Counted from the stretch's first letter, positions 44,962-56,133 are shown. The stretch is 64,000 bases of DNA from Spiroplasma endosymbiont of Aspidapion aeneum (GCF_964031045.1 NZ_OZ034994.1:868001-932000); one strand, 5' to 3'. Notes: generated by a model from the sequence alone, not told the origin. Numbers and translations are program-made.

Positions 44962-45810
44962 TTAATTCTTAACAAAACGTGAAATTAATTTTGAAGTTTT
45001 GCTTCTAAATCCTTGATATTTTTCCTTATCAATATCTAATATTCTTTTTGAAAGAATGTCACAAAAGAAAATAAGAGGTAGGATTGTAGATATATAAGAT
45101 TGATTTTCAAGTTCCTTGATTGGGAACTTTAATTCTACCAATAGGTTGACAACCTTAGATAAATTCGAGTCACTATTAGAGGAAATACCAATTACTTCTA
45201 CATTATTATTTTTTGCAATTTTCGCTGCCTCAATAATCACATTACTTTCACCAGAAATAGAAACACAAATCAACAAATCCTTCTCTCCTATAGTTAAAAC
45301 TTTAGATAAAAGTGTTCCGATTTCACTTTCAATAACATCAGTATTAAAACCATATCTTGTTAATCTATAGGACATCTCCATACAAACTAAATGACTTTCT
45401 CCAAAACCAATTAAATAAATATTTTTTTTATTAATTATTTTCTCAATAAATGAGTCTATAGAACTAATTGAAATATTTTTTGTGTTTTCGGAAATAATTT
45501 TTTTATAAATTGAGTGAACATCATAAATTTCCTCTATAATATCTACATTATCACTTATTAACTCATTTTGTTTATCTTCATTTTTTAAATCTAATATAAA
45601 TTTTCTTATATTCTTATAACCGATTTTTTTTAAAAAAGAATACAATGTGGAGTGACCTGTTCCGGTATTAGACAGTATATTGGATACACTCAAATCATAA
45701 ACATTAATATTTTTTTGCAAAACAAAATTAGCAATGATCATTTCTTTTCTTGAAAAAATATTTATTGATTTTTCAATAATATCTTCTAATTCTTTTTTCA
45801 TAATATACAT
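44962..45810 (-). CDS. RpiR/MurR-family transcriptional regulator
   Basis: A 282-residue regulator. The N-terminal HTH_6 domain (residues ~1-80; IANFVLQKN, STLYSFLKKIGYKNIRKF) is followed by a SIS sugar-phosphate isomerase-like sensor domain (~115-250; IYLIGFGESHLVCMEM, LLICVSISGESNVIIEAAK, VIGISSNSDS). Such regulators sense phosphosugars. It lies immediately downstream of the PTS and alpha-mannosidase genes and probably controls them. It has its own extended -10 (TGGTAAAAT). The first ATG is given; the ATG at 45801 is also possible. Confidence 0.9.
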   Translation of the reverse strand: MYIMKKELEDIIEKSINIFSRKEMIIANFVLQKNINVYDLSVSNILSNTGTGHSTLYSFLKKIGYKNIRKFILDLKNEDKQNELISDNVDIIEEIYDVHSIYKKIISENTKNISISSIDSFIEKIINKKNIYLIGFGESHLVCMEMSYRLTRYGFNTDVIESEIGTLLSKVLTIGEKDLLICVSISGESNVIIEAAKIAKNNNVEVIGISSNSDSNLSKVVNLLVELKFPIKELENQSYISTILPLIFFCDILSKRILDIDKEKYQGFRSKTSKLISRFVKN

Positions 45811-46000
45811 TATCTCACTTTCGCTATATTATTTTACCATTTTGTTATTAATAAATAATAAATGTATATAATTGTTTGTTGATTAAATATAAATTAAAAA
45901 TTAATTATATACTTTTAACAAGTGTGTATTTTTTTTAAATAAATAGCATTATAAAATTTAAAAGGAAATAATTTAAAATATGTAAATTATTTCACATAAA

Positions 46001-46082
46001 AAAATCTCTTAGTGCAGTAAGAACCCAAAATATAGAATTGTATTCATTTATATTGCATTTTTTATAGCTTTAAAGAGATTTT
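46001..46082 (-). terminator. Terminator of the PTS operon with long branched loop
   Basis: Arms AAAATCTCTT and AAGAGATTTT enclose a 62-nt internal segment with its own small hairpin, and a U run follows on the minus strand. It lies about 25 nt past the PTS stop and before the rpiR promoter. Confidence 0.55.
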
Positions 46083-46104
46083 AATATAATTTATTATTAC
46101 AACA

Positions 46105-48240
46105 TTATAGTAATGAATTTTCTACTTTTTGAAATTTTGTTTCTAATAAAAGTCTTTTATCTTTTGTAAACATGTTACTAAATCTAATAAATATATTAGC
46201 AAATTCTTCTTTACAGAAGTAAAGAGTAAATTTAACGTGATTATTTATATGTCATTCTATTTTTTGTCATAGTATATTGACTATAATAATTCAAATAACA
46301 CCTAGTAAGAAACTAGCAACATATCAAAGTGGTTTGGATGCGAACGCTCAACCATATATTATACCAGCTCCAGCACTTAAATATCCACCAATAGCAACAT
46401 AAGTACATGCCCCAATTATAGCTCCACTAATATTGATAATAAGATAACGAAGAGGTCTTCGCAATAGGAAAGGTATAGCCCCTTCAGATATTCCCAATAT
46501 TCCCATAAATAAACAAGGTGTTCCTTGTACTTTATCATCTTTTGTAAAATATCTATATCCAAATAGAGTAGATAATCCCACACCAAGAACAGGGACACCA
46601 ATAGCAATATTTCCGGCTCCATTTGGCGTAAATCTTGCAGCATCTGGAAGTGATGTATCAGACCAAATAACGGTGTATGCAGCTCACGCGGCTTTATTAA
46701 CTGGTCCTCCTAAATCAAATGCAATCATTGCAGCTATTAAAGCAGCCAATCCTACACTTTGTGATTTATTTTTAGATACATTTAGAACCATATTTTGTAA
46801 TCCAACATTTAATTTATTTAATGGTATTCCAAACACTCATCACCCAAGTGATATAGATAGAAAACCTCCAACTAATGGCACAATTAGGACAGATCCAAGA
46901 ACTTTAGCGCGTCCTTTTGGTGTCATATATTTAATAACAAATAATAATAAGTATTGTTCTACTAGTGTGACAATTATAACACCAATAAATCCTGTTTGTC
47001 TAAGTATACATATAACTCCACAAAACATTCCAGACGCTAGGCCCGCTTTACCATTAACAGAATATCCAACAAAGCCTCCAAAGGTTATTAAAAATAACAT
47101 TCCTAATCCAATATTCATTCCTAATATATTCATTGTGTACAAAAAGCCGTTTCAACTTGAAACATTTTTTACTCAATCATTATTATCCCAAGAAAATGAA
47201 TATAGCCCACCTAACTTAACACCTCCACCTTCAACGGTAAATTGTGCTAAAAGTTGAGAAATACCAACAAGCAATCCACAGGCTATAAGTAAAGGAATAC
47301 AATATCCAATACCAGTCATTGCATGTTTTAAGACACCCCGCCCTTGATAGATCATCCATCTCACAAATTTGTTCTGAGATTTTATTTCTTTATAATCTTT
47401 AATTGTTATATCAAAAGGGTCTAAGTTTTCTTTTAATTTTGCTCCTTTATTATATTCATTGTATGCTTTAAGAGCTAAATCAACCATTTTTTTAGAATCT
47501 TTGATCATTTCATTTGTTGAACATTTATAAATAAATTTATTTTTAAATTTAGAAGTTTCAACAGCAACATCTGCTGTGACTATAAGAAACTCAACTTTTT
47601 TCAATTCATCACTTGATAGTTTATCCTCAATACCTAAAGAACCATGAGCTTCAACCTTGCAGCCAATATTTCGAGATATCAATTCATCTTCTAATGCTTT
47701 TTTTGCCATATATGTATGTGCTAATCCAGCTGGACAAGCCGCTATCCCCGCTATAAAGTGTTTAGAATTTAAGTTTAATTTGGTTTTTTTATTTTCCTCA
47801 CTACCAGATATGATTATTTTATTAAATAGAGTATAAACATCATTTTTTGTTTTGCAATTTATTAAACTATTTATAAATTCTTTATTTTGAAGATTTTGTG
47901 CTAGAATTGCTAAATCTTCCAAATATGTGCTATCATTTTCTGGAATGACAAATGATATAATATGCTCAACTTTAGAATTATCAAAAGTCTCCCAAAAAAT
48001 TGGAGTTTTTAATTTAAGATAAAATATTCCCGGATAAATAATTTGCTTACCTTTCGCGTGCGGAATAGCAAATCCGTCATTTAATCCTGTTGAAATTTGT
48101 TCTTCTCGTTCTTCAAAAAGACCTACAATGTTTTCTCCACCACAATATTCACTTGCTAATTCTGATAAATTTTTAAATACATCTTGTTTATCTTTACAAC
48201 TCGCATTTAGAGTAATATTTTTTACACGTATTTTTTCCAT
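46105..48240 (-). CDS. PTS fructose/mannosylglycerate-family transporter EIIABC
   Basis: A 711-residue fused permease and phosphotransferase. EIIA (1-145) has the phospho-His61 in AIPHAKG. EIIB (~160-255) has the phospho-Cys169 in IAACPAGLAHTYMA. EIIC (~290-650) has eight or more helices and the conserved GILGISEGAIPF. The A-B-C order and sequence place it in the Fru family (FruA, MngA). Its position 9 nt downstream of a GH38 alpha-mannosidase suggests a mannosyl substrate such as 2-O-alpha-mannosyl-D-glycerate, as in the E. coli mngAB pair. A C-terminal ~50 residue extension follows the last helix. Confidence 0.92.
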
Positions 48241-48249
48241 AATTTCTCC

Positions 48250-50925
48250 TTAAAAGCTAAATGTTATAAATTGATTTGGCTTTATTACTTTATTTATAAT
48301 TTGCATTTTCTTCTCATTCGCAAACATTTGTGAAAATTTTGAAAGGGATTCTATATTTATTTCTCTTGATGTCGGATTATAGATTCTGAATACCTTCTCT
48401 TTTTGATCATAACTTTTCTTTAAGCAGCTTATAACAAGATCTTTATCAATATTAATATCTAATAAATCATTATTATATTTTTTTATATTTTGAGTTGGTA
48501 ATACAAACATATCTCCATTTTTATAAAATCTATTTATATTTTGGATCTGGTAATATGTTTCAAATATACATCATTGTTTTGATTTAGAAACAATACTATC
48601 TTCATCTTTTGTAATATGAACTCTAAAATTAAAGTTAAGTTCCTTTTCTAAATTACCTGTAGGTGTTGCTAATGGAAAAACAGAATTGCCAGAAGCTCTA
48701 TTCGGTCTATAAAGAAGATTATTATTTCCAATATATGATACACACCTATACATAGTTAAGGCCAATTTACTTTTATCATTTCCAACAACTTGATATTCAT
48801 TATTTGCTCTAGCAAATATAGCATAGTTATATTTGTCATTTTTTAACCAACAACAACTTTCAAGAGCTTCGATATCTATTGGATAATCATTTCACTCTCT
48901 TTTTTTTCATATTTTAATTTCTTCTTCATAACCAATTTTATGCTTAGTTTTTCCAAATGAAGTATCATTGTAGCTATAACTAGATGAGATATTTGTATTA
49001 AATATTATTCTTCATCGTATATTTTTGCATGTATTTATAACATTTATATCTAAATCAATGTTATCTTCAATTAATGTTATTCTAACATTAAATTTTTGTT
49101 CAGCATTATTATTGAGTTTGTTTTTTACATCAATATTATATTTCATTTCAAAGCATATTATAGGGTAAGTATTTGATGTTGTTTGTATTATTGATGCAGA
49201 TATGTAGTTACTTATAACTCTCTCTTGCATTGTATCTGGAGAATAATCATATAAGTCACCAGCATCAATATTTGCCTCAAGATTAAAAAAATCATTAAAG
49301 CTAATATTTCTTATTTTGTCAAATAAAGTAATGTTATTATTTTCTAATATAATTTTAAAGTACTCATTTTCAATGAAATTGCTATTCATATATCTCACTG
49401 GAGATTTCTTGATTTCTTTTAGCTGCAAGATATTTATTGACATTGGTGAAGAATTTTCAAATTTTAATAATATATTCGTTGTATAAAAAGACTCATTATT
49501 ATTAGAAATATTGTATTTCTTTAAGTGAGTATGATTATAAGTCTTAAATTCATCTGCGTTAACATAATCTTGATCAAGAATCTCAAATTTCACTTTTTTA
49601 TTATTGCTATCTACAATTTCAAAATGCTTAAATTTAGTAAAAATTTTCATTTTTGTATTTAATGTTCTTTTAAAAGGTTCAAGGTTAAACACCAAAATAT
49701 CATTATCTTTATTTTTATTTACATTTGCGATCTGTCGATGAATATATGTTATCAACGAAAGAAGATTATCCGTTGCGCTATTAATTCTTTCAATGATACT
49801 TAGGTTTGTAACATCAGAATTACATCCTCCAACGCTATCGTGTGCTTGACACTCAAATAATATTTTTTGTGAATATTGAATTAGTTCATGATAATATGTA
49901 CCCCCCATTTTCTCGTATATAAGTGATAGTGGTTCTGTAATTTTATAAATTAAATACTCCAAATTTTTAGTTAAATATTTTATATCATATCTTGAAGAAT
50001 TTATAGTTTTATGAGCTCTTGAAAATTCTCCATATCTTAATTCTCCAACCAGGGATTCTAGACTATATAATTTAATTTCTGCTACTATTTCGTCTATAAA
50101 CTCTTCATAACTTGTTAAAATTCACTCATTTTCAGAATCTAATTTATTTATTTCTTCAATAATATTTTCAAGATTTTCAAAGCAAACAATCTGATCAGAT
50201 CCTCAAGGGAACAATATTTTATTATTTGTATTTTTGCTTGCTTCTTTCAACTCATCTAATAAGTGCATTTTTGTATCGTTTGATATTGCTTCATATATCT
50301 TTAAAGCATTTTCTTTAATATTATCTTTTTCATACCCGTTAACAAAAAGATCATATAAAAAACGCCCACCACAAGTATATCCATATTTAAATAAATTATA
50401 AGAAAGAATTGAAGAACCATCTATTCCTGTTCACTTATTTAGTACCCCCTTGTGCAATTGTTCTTTTTTTACCCCTCTTCAGTGAATAAAGGCCTTCATT
50501 TTAAATTGATTAAATATTTGTGGTAAATTTGAATTAAAACCGAATGAATCTGGCATATAAGCAATATTCATCATATTACCATATTTTTCACTCTCCTTTG
50601 TCCCTGTTAGCATGTTTCTAACAATTGATTCTCCAGTTACATTAAAAGTGTCTGTTTGTGTATATCAAGGACTAACAACAAGTTTGTCATCCTTGATAAT
50701 ATTTTTAATTTTTTCCTCACTTTTTGGAGAGTATTTTAAATAGTCATCAATAATTGAATACTGAGAATCAAATACAAATTTAGGAAATTTATCTTTTTTC
50801 AAAATATATTCATTATAAATTTTCTCAATATTTATGTACATAAATGTGTTTGCTGTTGCTTTAGTAAAATATCACTCTCTATCTCAATGAGTATGAGGCA
50901 CAACATATATTTTTCACTTTTTCAT
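48250..50925 (-). CDS. Alpha-mannosidase, glycoside hydrolase family 38 (MngB-like)
   Basis: An 891-residue cytoplasmic glycosidase. The N-terminal catalytic domain has the metal-binding VPHTHWDREW (His11, Asp15) and the catalytic nucleophile Asp126 in MPDSFGF. The helical and C-terminal beta-sandwich domains follow, including QAHDSVGGCNSD near residue 355. The size is close to MngB (~880). It probably cleaves a phosphorylated alpha-mannosyl compound delivered by the downstream PTS, releasing mannose 6-phosphate. First gene of the operon, with AAAGGAG site. Confidence 0.93.
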
Positions 50926-50936
50926 TATTGCTCCTT

Positions 50937-50954
50937 TTGTAGATTACTACACAA
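50937..50954. promoter_or_regulatory. Candidate operator at the mannosidase transcription start
   Basis: TTGTAG-ATTA-CTACACAA is an imperfect palindrome (perfect GTAG/CTAC core) lying at and just after the predicted transcription start. It is a candidate RpiR-regulator site; the pairing is inferred from position only. Confidence 0.35.
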
Positions 50955-50956
50955 TA

Positions 50957-50985
50957 ATTATAGTAAAAAAAATACAATAAGTCAA
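50957..50985 (-). promoter_or_regulatory. Promoter of mannosidase-PTS operon
   Basis: -35 TTGACT (50980-50985), 17-bp spacer, consensus -10 TATAAT (50957-50962). One of the best canonical promoters in the window, with the start about 25 nt upstream of the ATG. Confidence 0.8.
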
Positions 50986-51022
50986 CAAATTATATTTTTT
51001 TTACAAAATATAAAATAAAAAA

Positions 51023-51045
51023 ACACACATAATTCTAATGTGTGT
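51023..51045 (-). terminator. Terminator of the 51073 gene
   Basis: Perfect 8-bp stem ACACACAT / ATGTGTGT with a 7-nt loop, followed by a U run on the minus strand. Confidence 0.8.
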
Positions 51046-51072
51046 AATTTAAACTTAGTATTAATACTCTCG

Positions 51073-51615
51073 CTAACTATTATGGTCATCATCGATTGAT
51101 TGGTCTATTGACATAGAGATAATTCCAGTTATAAACGCATCTACGAATTCATCAACAATATCAATATTCCCAATTAAATTGTATTTAACAACTAATTCTG
51201 ATATATTTGGAACAATTATATTATCAATAAAATATTCTATAAAATCAGGATATTCAATCTTAAATGATGCTAATTTTTTAGAAATGTTGTCATTTATTTC
51301 AAATGCCCATGATGAATATCTATTATTCCCAATATAATCGTAAAAAACTTCACTAAATTCTTTGCTTTTTATAAAATCTACATATTTTGCGACAAAATCT
51401 TCTGGGTGTTTTATAGATTCTCTAATATGTTTAAATATTGTATCAAAATCTTTATCTTCACCAATCATCTCATTAATTTTTTCACCATATGATGAAAGCA
51501 ATATAAACGATGTTGTATTTAAAAGGTTCATCAATATTGAGTGTTCAATAACACCATATTCTTCTTTTGTAATCTTCTCAAATAAACCATCTGCTATTTC
51601 TTTACTTAGATTCAT
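51073..51615 (-). CDS. Helical acidic protein, hypothetical
   Basis: A 180-residue, mainly helical acidic protein with no membrane helix or recognised motif; it ends in an Asp-rich tail (DQSIDDDHNS). The ATG at 51615 follows GAGGAG by three bases; an in-frame GTG at 51630 is an alternative but the Shine-Dalgarno would then lie inside the gene. It stands alone with its own terminator between the mannosidase operon and pepA. Confidence 0.7.
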   Translation of the reverse strand: MNLSKEIADGLFEKITKEEYGVIEHSILMNLLNTTSFILLSSYGEKINEMIGEDKDFDTIFKHIRESIKHPEDFVAKYVDFIKSKEFSEVFYDYIGNNRYSSWAFEINDNISKKLASFKIEYPDFIEYFIDNIIVPNISELVVKYNLIGNIDIVDEFVDAFITGIISMSIDQSIDDDHNS

Positions 51616-51844
51616 TAACTCCTCTTTCACTTATACATTAATATTTTATCACTATATTGATAATAATTGAGAAATTTATTTTTTTATTTTTTATTAATAT
51701 AAATTTTATATATTTAACAAAATATTTTATTATGCCACTAATGAGTTTGGACAAATAAAAAGAAAATAATTTTCATCAATATTATTATCTATATTAATAG
51801 TCTATTCATAAATAAATACTAAATAGTAATTTAATAATATTTAT

Positions 51845-51883
51845 AAAATGCTAATTAAATTTATAATAAAAATGCTAATTAAA
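51845..51883. repeat. Two direct copies of a 15-bp sequence
   Basis: AAAATGCTAATTAAA occurs at 51845-51859 and 51869-51883, just after the pepA stop codon. Likely a short slippage duplication in AT-rich sequence. Confidence 0.8.
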
Positions 51884-51887
51884 ATTT

Positions 51888-53222
51888 CTATTTTGCAAGT
51901 TCAAAGAATGTGCGCAACATAACACCGTTACCATATCCTTTATCCATTCCTTCAGTTGCTGCAATATCAAGGTGAACAAATGGAATCTCTTTTGTAAAAT
52001 GATTTAAAAATGCTGCCGCAGTTGATGAACCAGCTCCAAGTGATCTTTTTCCAGTATTTGTCATATCTGCTAGTTTAGAATTTTTCATAGACTCTAAGTG
52101 TCTACAATCTAACGGTAATCTTCATACATCTTCTCTAGCAATTTTTGCTTTTTGCAAAAAATCATTTGCAAATGCATCATCTGTTGAGAATAAACCTGTA
52201 TAAAAGCTTCCCAATGAATATAACATCGCCCCTGTTAATGTTGCAATATCTACAATTTTATTAACTTTAAATTTATCAATAGCATAATGTAGGCCATCAG
52301 CTAATACAAGACGACCTTCAGCATCTGTGTTGTCAATTTCAATTGTTGTACCTTCCATTGATTTTACAATTGATTCTGTCAATGTTGCATTGCCATCTAT
52401 ACGATTATCTGTAAACATTCCAATTGCAACAACATTTGTTTTAATTTTTGCCTTAGCCATTGCCAATACGCTACTTAGCACAATTGCAGCTCCAGACATA
52501 TCCATCTTCATTCCAACCATTGATAAAGATGGTTTTAGATTGTTTCCTCCAGTATCAAAAGTAATACCTTTACCAACAAATCCTATCTTTTCTCTCTTTG
52601 GATCAGAACAATATTCAAATACAACCACTCTTGGTTCAACAGGACTAGCAGCATTAACAGATAATAAAAGACCCATATTTAGAGACTGAATTTCTTTTTT
52701 AGTTAAAATTGTTACTTTAACACCTTCAACTTCTTTTGCTTTTTTTGCCAATTCATCTGCAAAATATGTTGCAGTTCCGATATTTGGAGGTGTATCTTGT
52801 AATCTCCCAGCAAAAGTCATATATTCTACTTTTATAAGTGATTCTTTAACAATATTTTCATATTTTTGGTCGTAGTCAAAATTAATAAATATTGGATCAG
52901 ATTTTTGTGATTTATAACTTAATCTTTCTCTAGCAGCAAAAGCTATAGTTTCAACAATAACTCTAACAGCTTCTTCTCCATAACTTTTAATAAATGTGTC
53001 AACATGTACACACAAATTAACTCTTTTATTCTCAATAAACTCTTCTAATGTGTCAGCTAATTTTCACATATTTTTGCATCTATCAACTCTATAATAAAAT
53101 GTTTTGTCTTCTGATATTTGAGTAATAGCATTACACTTGTTTACTATTTGGTCATTTTTAACCTCTTCTTTTTCAATTGCTATTAATTTTAAATAATCAT
53201 TTTTTTTATTTGTTGTAATCAT
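51888..53222 (-). CDS. pepA: Leucyl aminopeptidase (M17, PepA)
   Basis: A 444-residue cytosolic metallo-aminopeptidase that removes N-terminal residues from peptides. The C-terminal catalytic domain has VGKGITFDTGG (Lys and Asp ligands), KMDMSGAA and the family signature NTDAEGRLVLADGL around residue 305. The N-terminal domain is short, as in other Mollicutes. Two internal Trp are TGA. The start at 53222 has a GGTGATAAG site; an upstream ATG would add a non-conserved hydrophobic leader. Divergent from ppa. Confidence 0.95.
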
Positions 53223-53408
53223 CTTATCACCAATTTCTTTCCATAATAATACTTCATAATGATTGTACCATATAATCAATACTTTAAATCTATATATATA
53301 ATTTATAGAGAATATTTTATTAAAAAAATAAAACAATATCTAAAAAGACTAATTTTATTATAAAAACAATTTTTAAACTATTTATAATAATATTTAAGGA
53401 GAATTTAT

Positions 53409-53969
53409 ATGAGTAATATTATAAAGACAATTATTGAAATACCAAAAGGGAGTTCAAATAAATATGAAATTGATATGCAAACAGGTAAAATAACACTTGA
53501 TAGAGTTTTATATGGGGCAAACTTTTATCCCGGAGAATATGGGTTTGTTCCAGAAACATTAGATTGGGATGGCGACCCTTTAGATGTGATCAGTTTAGCA
53601 ACATATCCAACAATGCCTGGGGTATGTGTGAACATTAGAATTCTTGGCTCAATTAAAATGATAGATGCTGGGGAGATAGACACAAAATTATTTGGAGTTT
53701 TTGCAGATGATCCAAGATTTAATGATTATAAAACACTTAATGATGTTCCAAAACATCTAAGAGATGAAATTGAAAACTTTTTTTTACAATATAAAACTCT
53801 TCAAAATAAACAAGTTAAGATAAATGGGTGAGGATCTGAAAAAGAAGCCTTAGTAGAGTTAAGAGAATGTAGAGAGAGATTCAACAAATATAAAGAGCAA
53901 CTAAAAAAACCGGGTGGAAAAGAAGAAATAATGATGGAGTGGGAAAAAAAGGGTCTTGGTAAAGGTTAA
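53409..53969 (+). CDS. ppa: Inorganic pyrophosphatase (family I)
   Basis: A 186-residue cytosolic enzyme that hydrolyses pyrophosphate to drive biosynthesis. The active-site signature DGDPLDVI is present near residue 58, preceded by NFYPGEYGFVPET, and DDPRFNDYK follows. One Trp is TGA at about residue 142. Length is normal for bacterial family I enzymes. AAGGAGAATT site before the ATG. Plus strand, with its own terminator. Confidence 0.96.
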
Positions 53970-54035
53970 TTTCTAATTTATAAGGCAACATAAAAAAATA
54001 ATATAAATATACATCATGAAAATGAAATTTTGTTA

Positions 54036-54070
54036 AAATAACCCATAATTAAATATGGGTTTTATTTTAA
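54036..54070 (+). terminator. Terminator of ppa
   Basis: ACCCATA / TATGGGT stem with A-rich 5' and TTTTATTTT 3' flank, about 70 nt past the ppa stop. Confidence 0.75.
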
Positions 54071-54151
54071 TATTTTTTTTATTTTACTGAAAATCTATTA
54101 TTAATATTTAAACAATGCTATTATATTTTGAAAATTTTTAACAAACATACT

Positions 54152-54186
54152 CACAAAGTATTATAATTATATTATAATACTTTGTG
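54152..54186. promoter_or_regulatory. 15-bp perfect inverted repeat at promoter/leader of membrane cassette
   Basis: Arms CACAAAGTATTATAA and its exact complement flank a 5-nt loop. The left arm contains a -10 TATAAT (54162-54167) placed 18 bp from a TTAACA -35 (54138-54143). The right arm runs directly into the GGGGTGAT ribosome binding site of the 54200 gene. It is suited to be either a repressor operator or an RNA stem that hides the ribosome binding site. Confidence 0.6.
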
Positions 54187-54199
54187 GGGTGATAATAGA

Positions 54200-55198
54200 T
54201 TGAAAATAAAAAATAAGTTAAAAAAGGATAAAGCATTTTGAATAATGTTAATTTTATTTATAATTATGGCTGCTTGAGTTTTGATTGGGATTATTGAACC
54301 AGTAATATCTCAAATGGTTGAAGTTAATAAAATCAACGACTATATTAAAAAAAATGATATTCGTGAGATTTCACAATCCACTTACAATACTATGGCAAAA
54401 GATTCTAATATTGGTAAATATTTTATTTTAGAAAAGGATAAATTAAACTATACACTTATTAACGATATTCAATTTATATCCGTTGATAAATATGGAAATA
54501 TTAGAGCAATGGCTCATCCATTTGAAAACCTAGTTTGGTCACTATCTTACTTTACAATGCTTTCAAATATTTTAATTGTTGTAGTCTTTGGGTTTTCACT
54601 TTTTAAAAAAGAAGACGAGGGTAAAATTGGAATAATAAAATCAAACATAATGATTATGGCCACAGTGTATATAACGATAACATTTCTAATTTTCAATTTT
54701 GCATTGTTCCCATATGATGTTGCAGCACATAAGGGTTGACCATATAATGATGCTATTGTTCCTCTAAAAAACGGCTTTTTACACATATTTAATCCGATTG
54801 TTTTTATAGTGTATCAGGTTAAATATGCACACCACGAAATGGATTTATCTAAATATAAAGAGAATAAGAAAAAATTAATATTTATAGAAATATACATATT
54901 ATTATCTTATGGGGCATTTGCAATAATTCGTGGGGGAATAAAAATGCTATCTGGTAGTTTTGCAGATGATAAAACAGCTTTTCCATATTTCTTTATTGAG
55001 GTTTTTGCAGATAACCCCTTAGGAGATAAATTCAAAATGACCGGTATGGGAATACTATTATTTATTGTCTTTGTTCTAATCATCGCAGCGATTGCAATAG
55101 GTTTTGGAAACATGTATATGGCTTTGGTTAAAAAGAGAATTATTAAATCAAATGAGAAAAATATAAATACCAAAAGTGAAATAAAGATAAAAAAATAA
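54200..55198 (+). CDS. Six-helix membrane protein (Pr6Pr/DUF1600-like layout)
   Basis: A 332-residue integral membrane protein. TM1 (~14-34) precedes an ~80-residue extracytoplasmic segment. Five more helices follow, with LSYFTMLSNILI near residue 115 and HIFNPIVFIVYQ near 197. The FTxxSN and H-x-NP pattern recalls the Pr6Pr and Mollicutes DUF1600 families, but the resemblance is only by motif. The start is TTG at 54200, chosen for its GGGGTGAT site 5 nt upstream; no ATG precedes TM1. First gene of a three-gene plus-strand cassette. Confidence 0.75.
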
Positions 55199-55232
55199 TA
55201 TTCACAATAATATATCTAAAAGGAGAAAGAAT

Positions 55233-55643
55233 ATGAATCAATTAGATGAACAAAAAAATTATTCAGAATCTAAAAACCTTTATAATATTGCAAAATGAAT
55301 ATCTATAGGTTTTTTAGTTTTTTATGTATTATTATTGGCTGTTCGCATACAAGATATTATAAATAAACCGGGGGATGGAGTATATCATATATTAAAAATA
55401 TTAGGTCTTGTTGTTGAAATATTCATGATTGTGGGATCGATTATTATGATAATCATCCTATTCCATTATGCTAAAATTGCTGGAACTGTCGATGAAAAAA
55501 ATCATCTTGTATTTGGAGTTTGTTTTTTAATTTTTGCAAATATAGTAGGTGGGATACTTATTATAGTTGCAAATAATAACAATAACCAATTTAATAGTAA
55601 TCAAAATCACAATAACATAAATAAAACCTCTGAAGTAGAGTAA
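55233..55643 (+). CDS. Small three-helix membrane protein (paralogue A)
   Basis: A 136-residue membrane protein with three helices (~23-42, ~58-82, ~93-113) and an Asn-rich cytoplasmic C-terminus. Its last helix (HLVFGVCFLIFANIVGGILII) resembles HLSLGICHIFFMGLVSGILII of the next gene, so the two are probably diverged tandem duplicates. AAAGGAGAAAG site. No family is recognised. Part of the cassette behind the inverted repeat at 54152. Confidence 0.75.
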
Positions 55644-55728
55644 AATTAAAAATAAATCATTAATATTTAAATTGCCAATTATACGGAAAAATTATTAGTT
55701 AAATGTAAAAATTAAAGGGAGATATAAA

Positions 55729-56037
55729 ATGAATCAACAACAAAAAAGTAGAAGAACATTATATGCAATAGCCTATGGATTTGATATAGCTACAACAGTT
55801 TTATTATCATTTTTTATAATAACAATGGCTTGAATGATACCAATGACTATAGCGACAAAACGAGCAATGGATGAAGTTGGAAAAAATTCAGAAATTTCTC
55901 ATTTAAGTCTTGGAATTTGTCACATATTCTTTATGGGGCTTGTTAGTGGAATATTAATAATTTGTGCACAAAGTAGCTTAACAGATGTTGAAACACCAAT
56001 TAATGAAGAAAATTCAAATAAGGTGATCGAGGGATAA
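55729..56037 (+). CDS. Small membrane protein (paralogue B)
   Basis: A 102-residue membrane protein with two clear helices (~15-37 and ~62-84) and an acidic C-terminal tail (VETPINEENSNKVIEG). The second helix aligns with paralogue A. GGGAGAT site 7 nt before the ATG. A very strong terminator follows, ending the cassette. The arrangement as large helix bundle plus two small paralogues suggests subunits of one membrane complex; this is inference. Confidence 0.75.
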
Positions 56038-56090
56038 AATACAACTATTTAAACAAAAACTTGTTATACATATTACCGAAAATATAAAAG

Positions 56091-56133
56091 AATAAGGGAA
56101 GATAAGTGACTTAAACACTTAGCTTCCCTTATT
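56091..56133 (+). terminator. Terminator of the membrane cassette
   Basis: AATAAGGGAAG / CTTCCCTTATT outer stem and TAAGTG / CACTTA inner stem with one internal mismatch and a 7-nt loop. It lies between convergent genes and probably works in both directions. Confidence 0.85.

Noticed and set aside
51845-51883. The two 15-bp direct repeats as a CRISPR or attachment site.
   Set aside because: Only two copies with a 9-bp gap in AT-rich sequence; no adjacent integrase, cas gene or tRNA.
54138-54202. A T-box or other named riboswitch in the leader of the 54200 gene.
   Set aside because: The leader is too short, and no T-box or aptamer consensus is present; only the single inverted repeat is seen.
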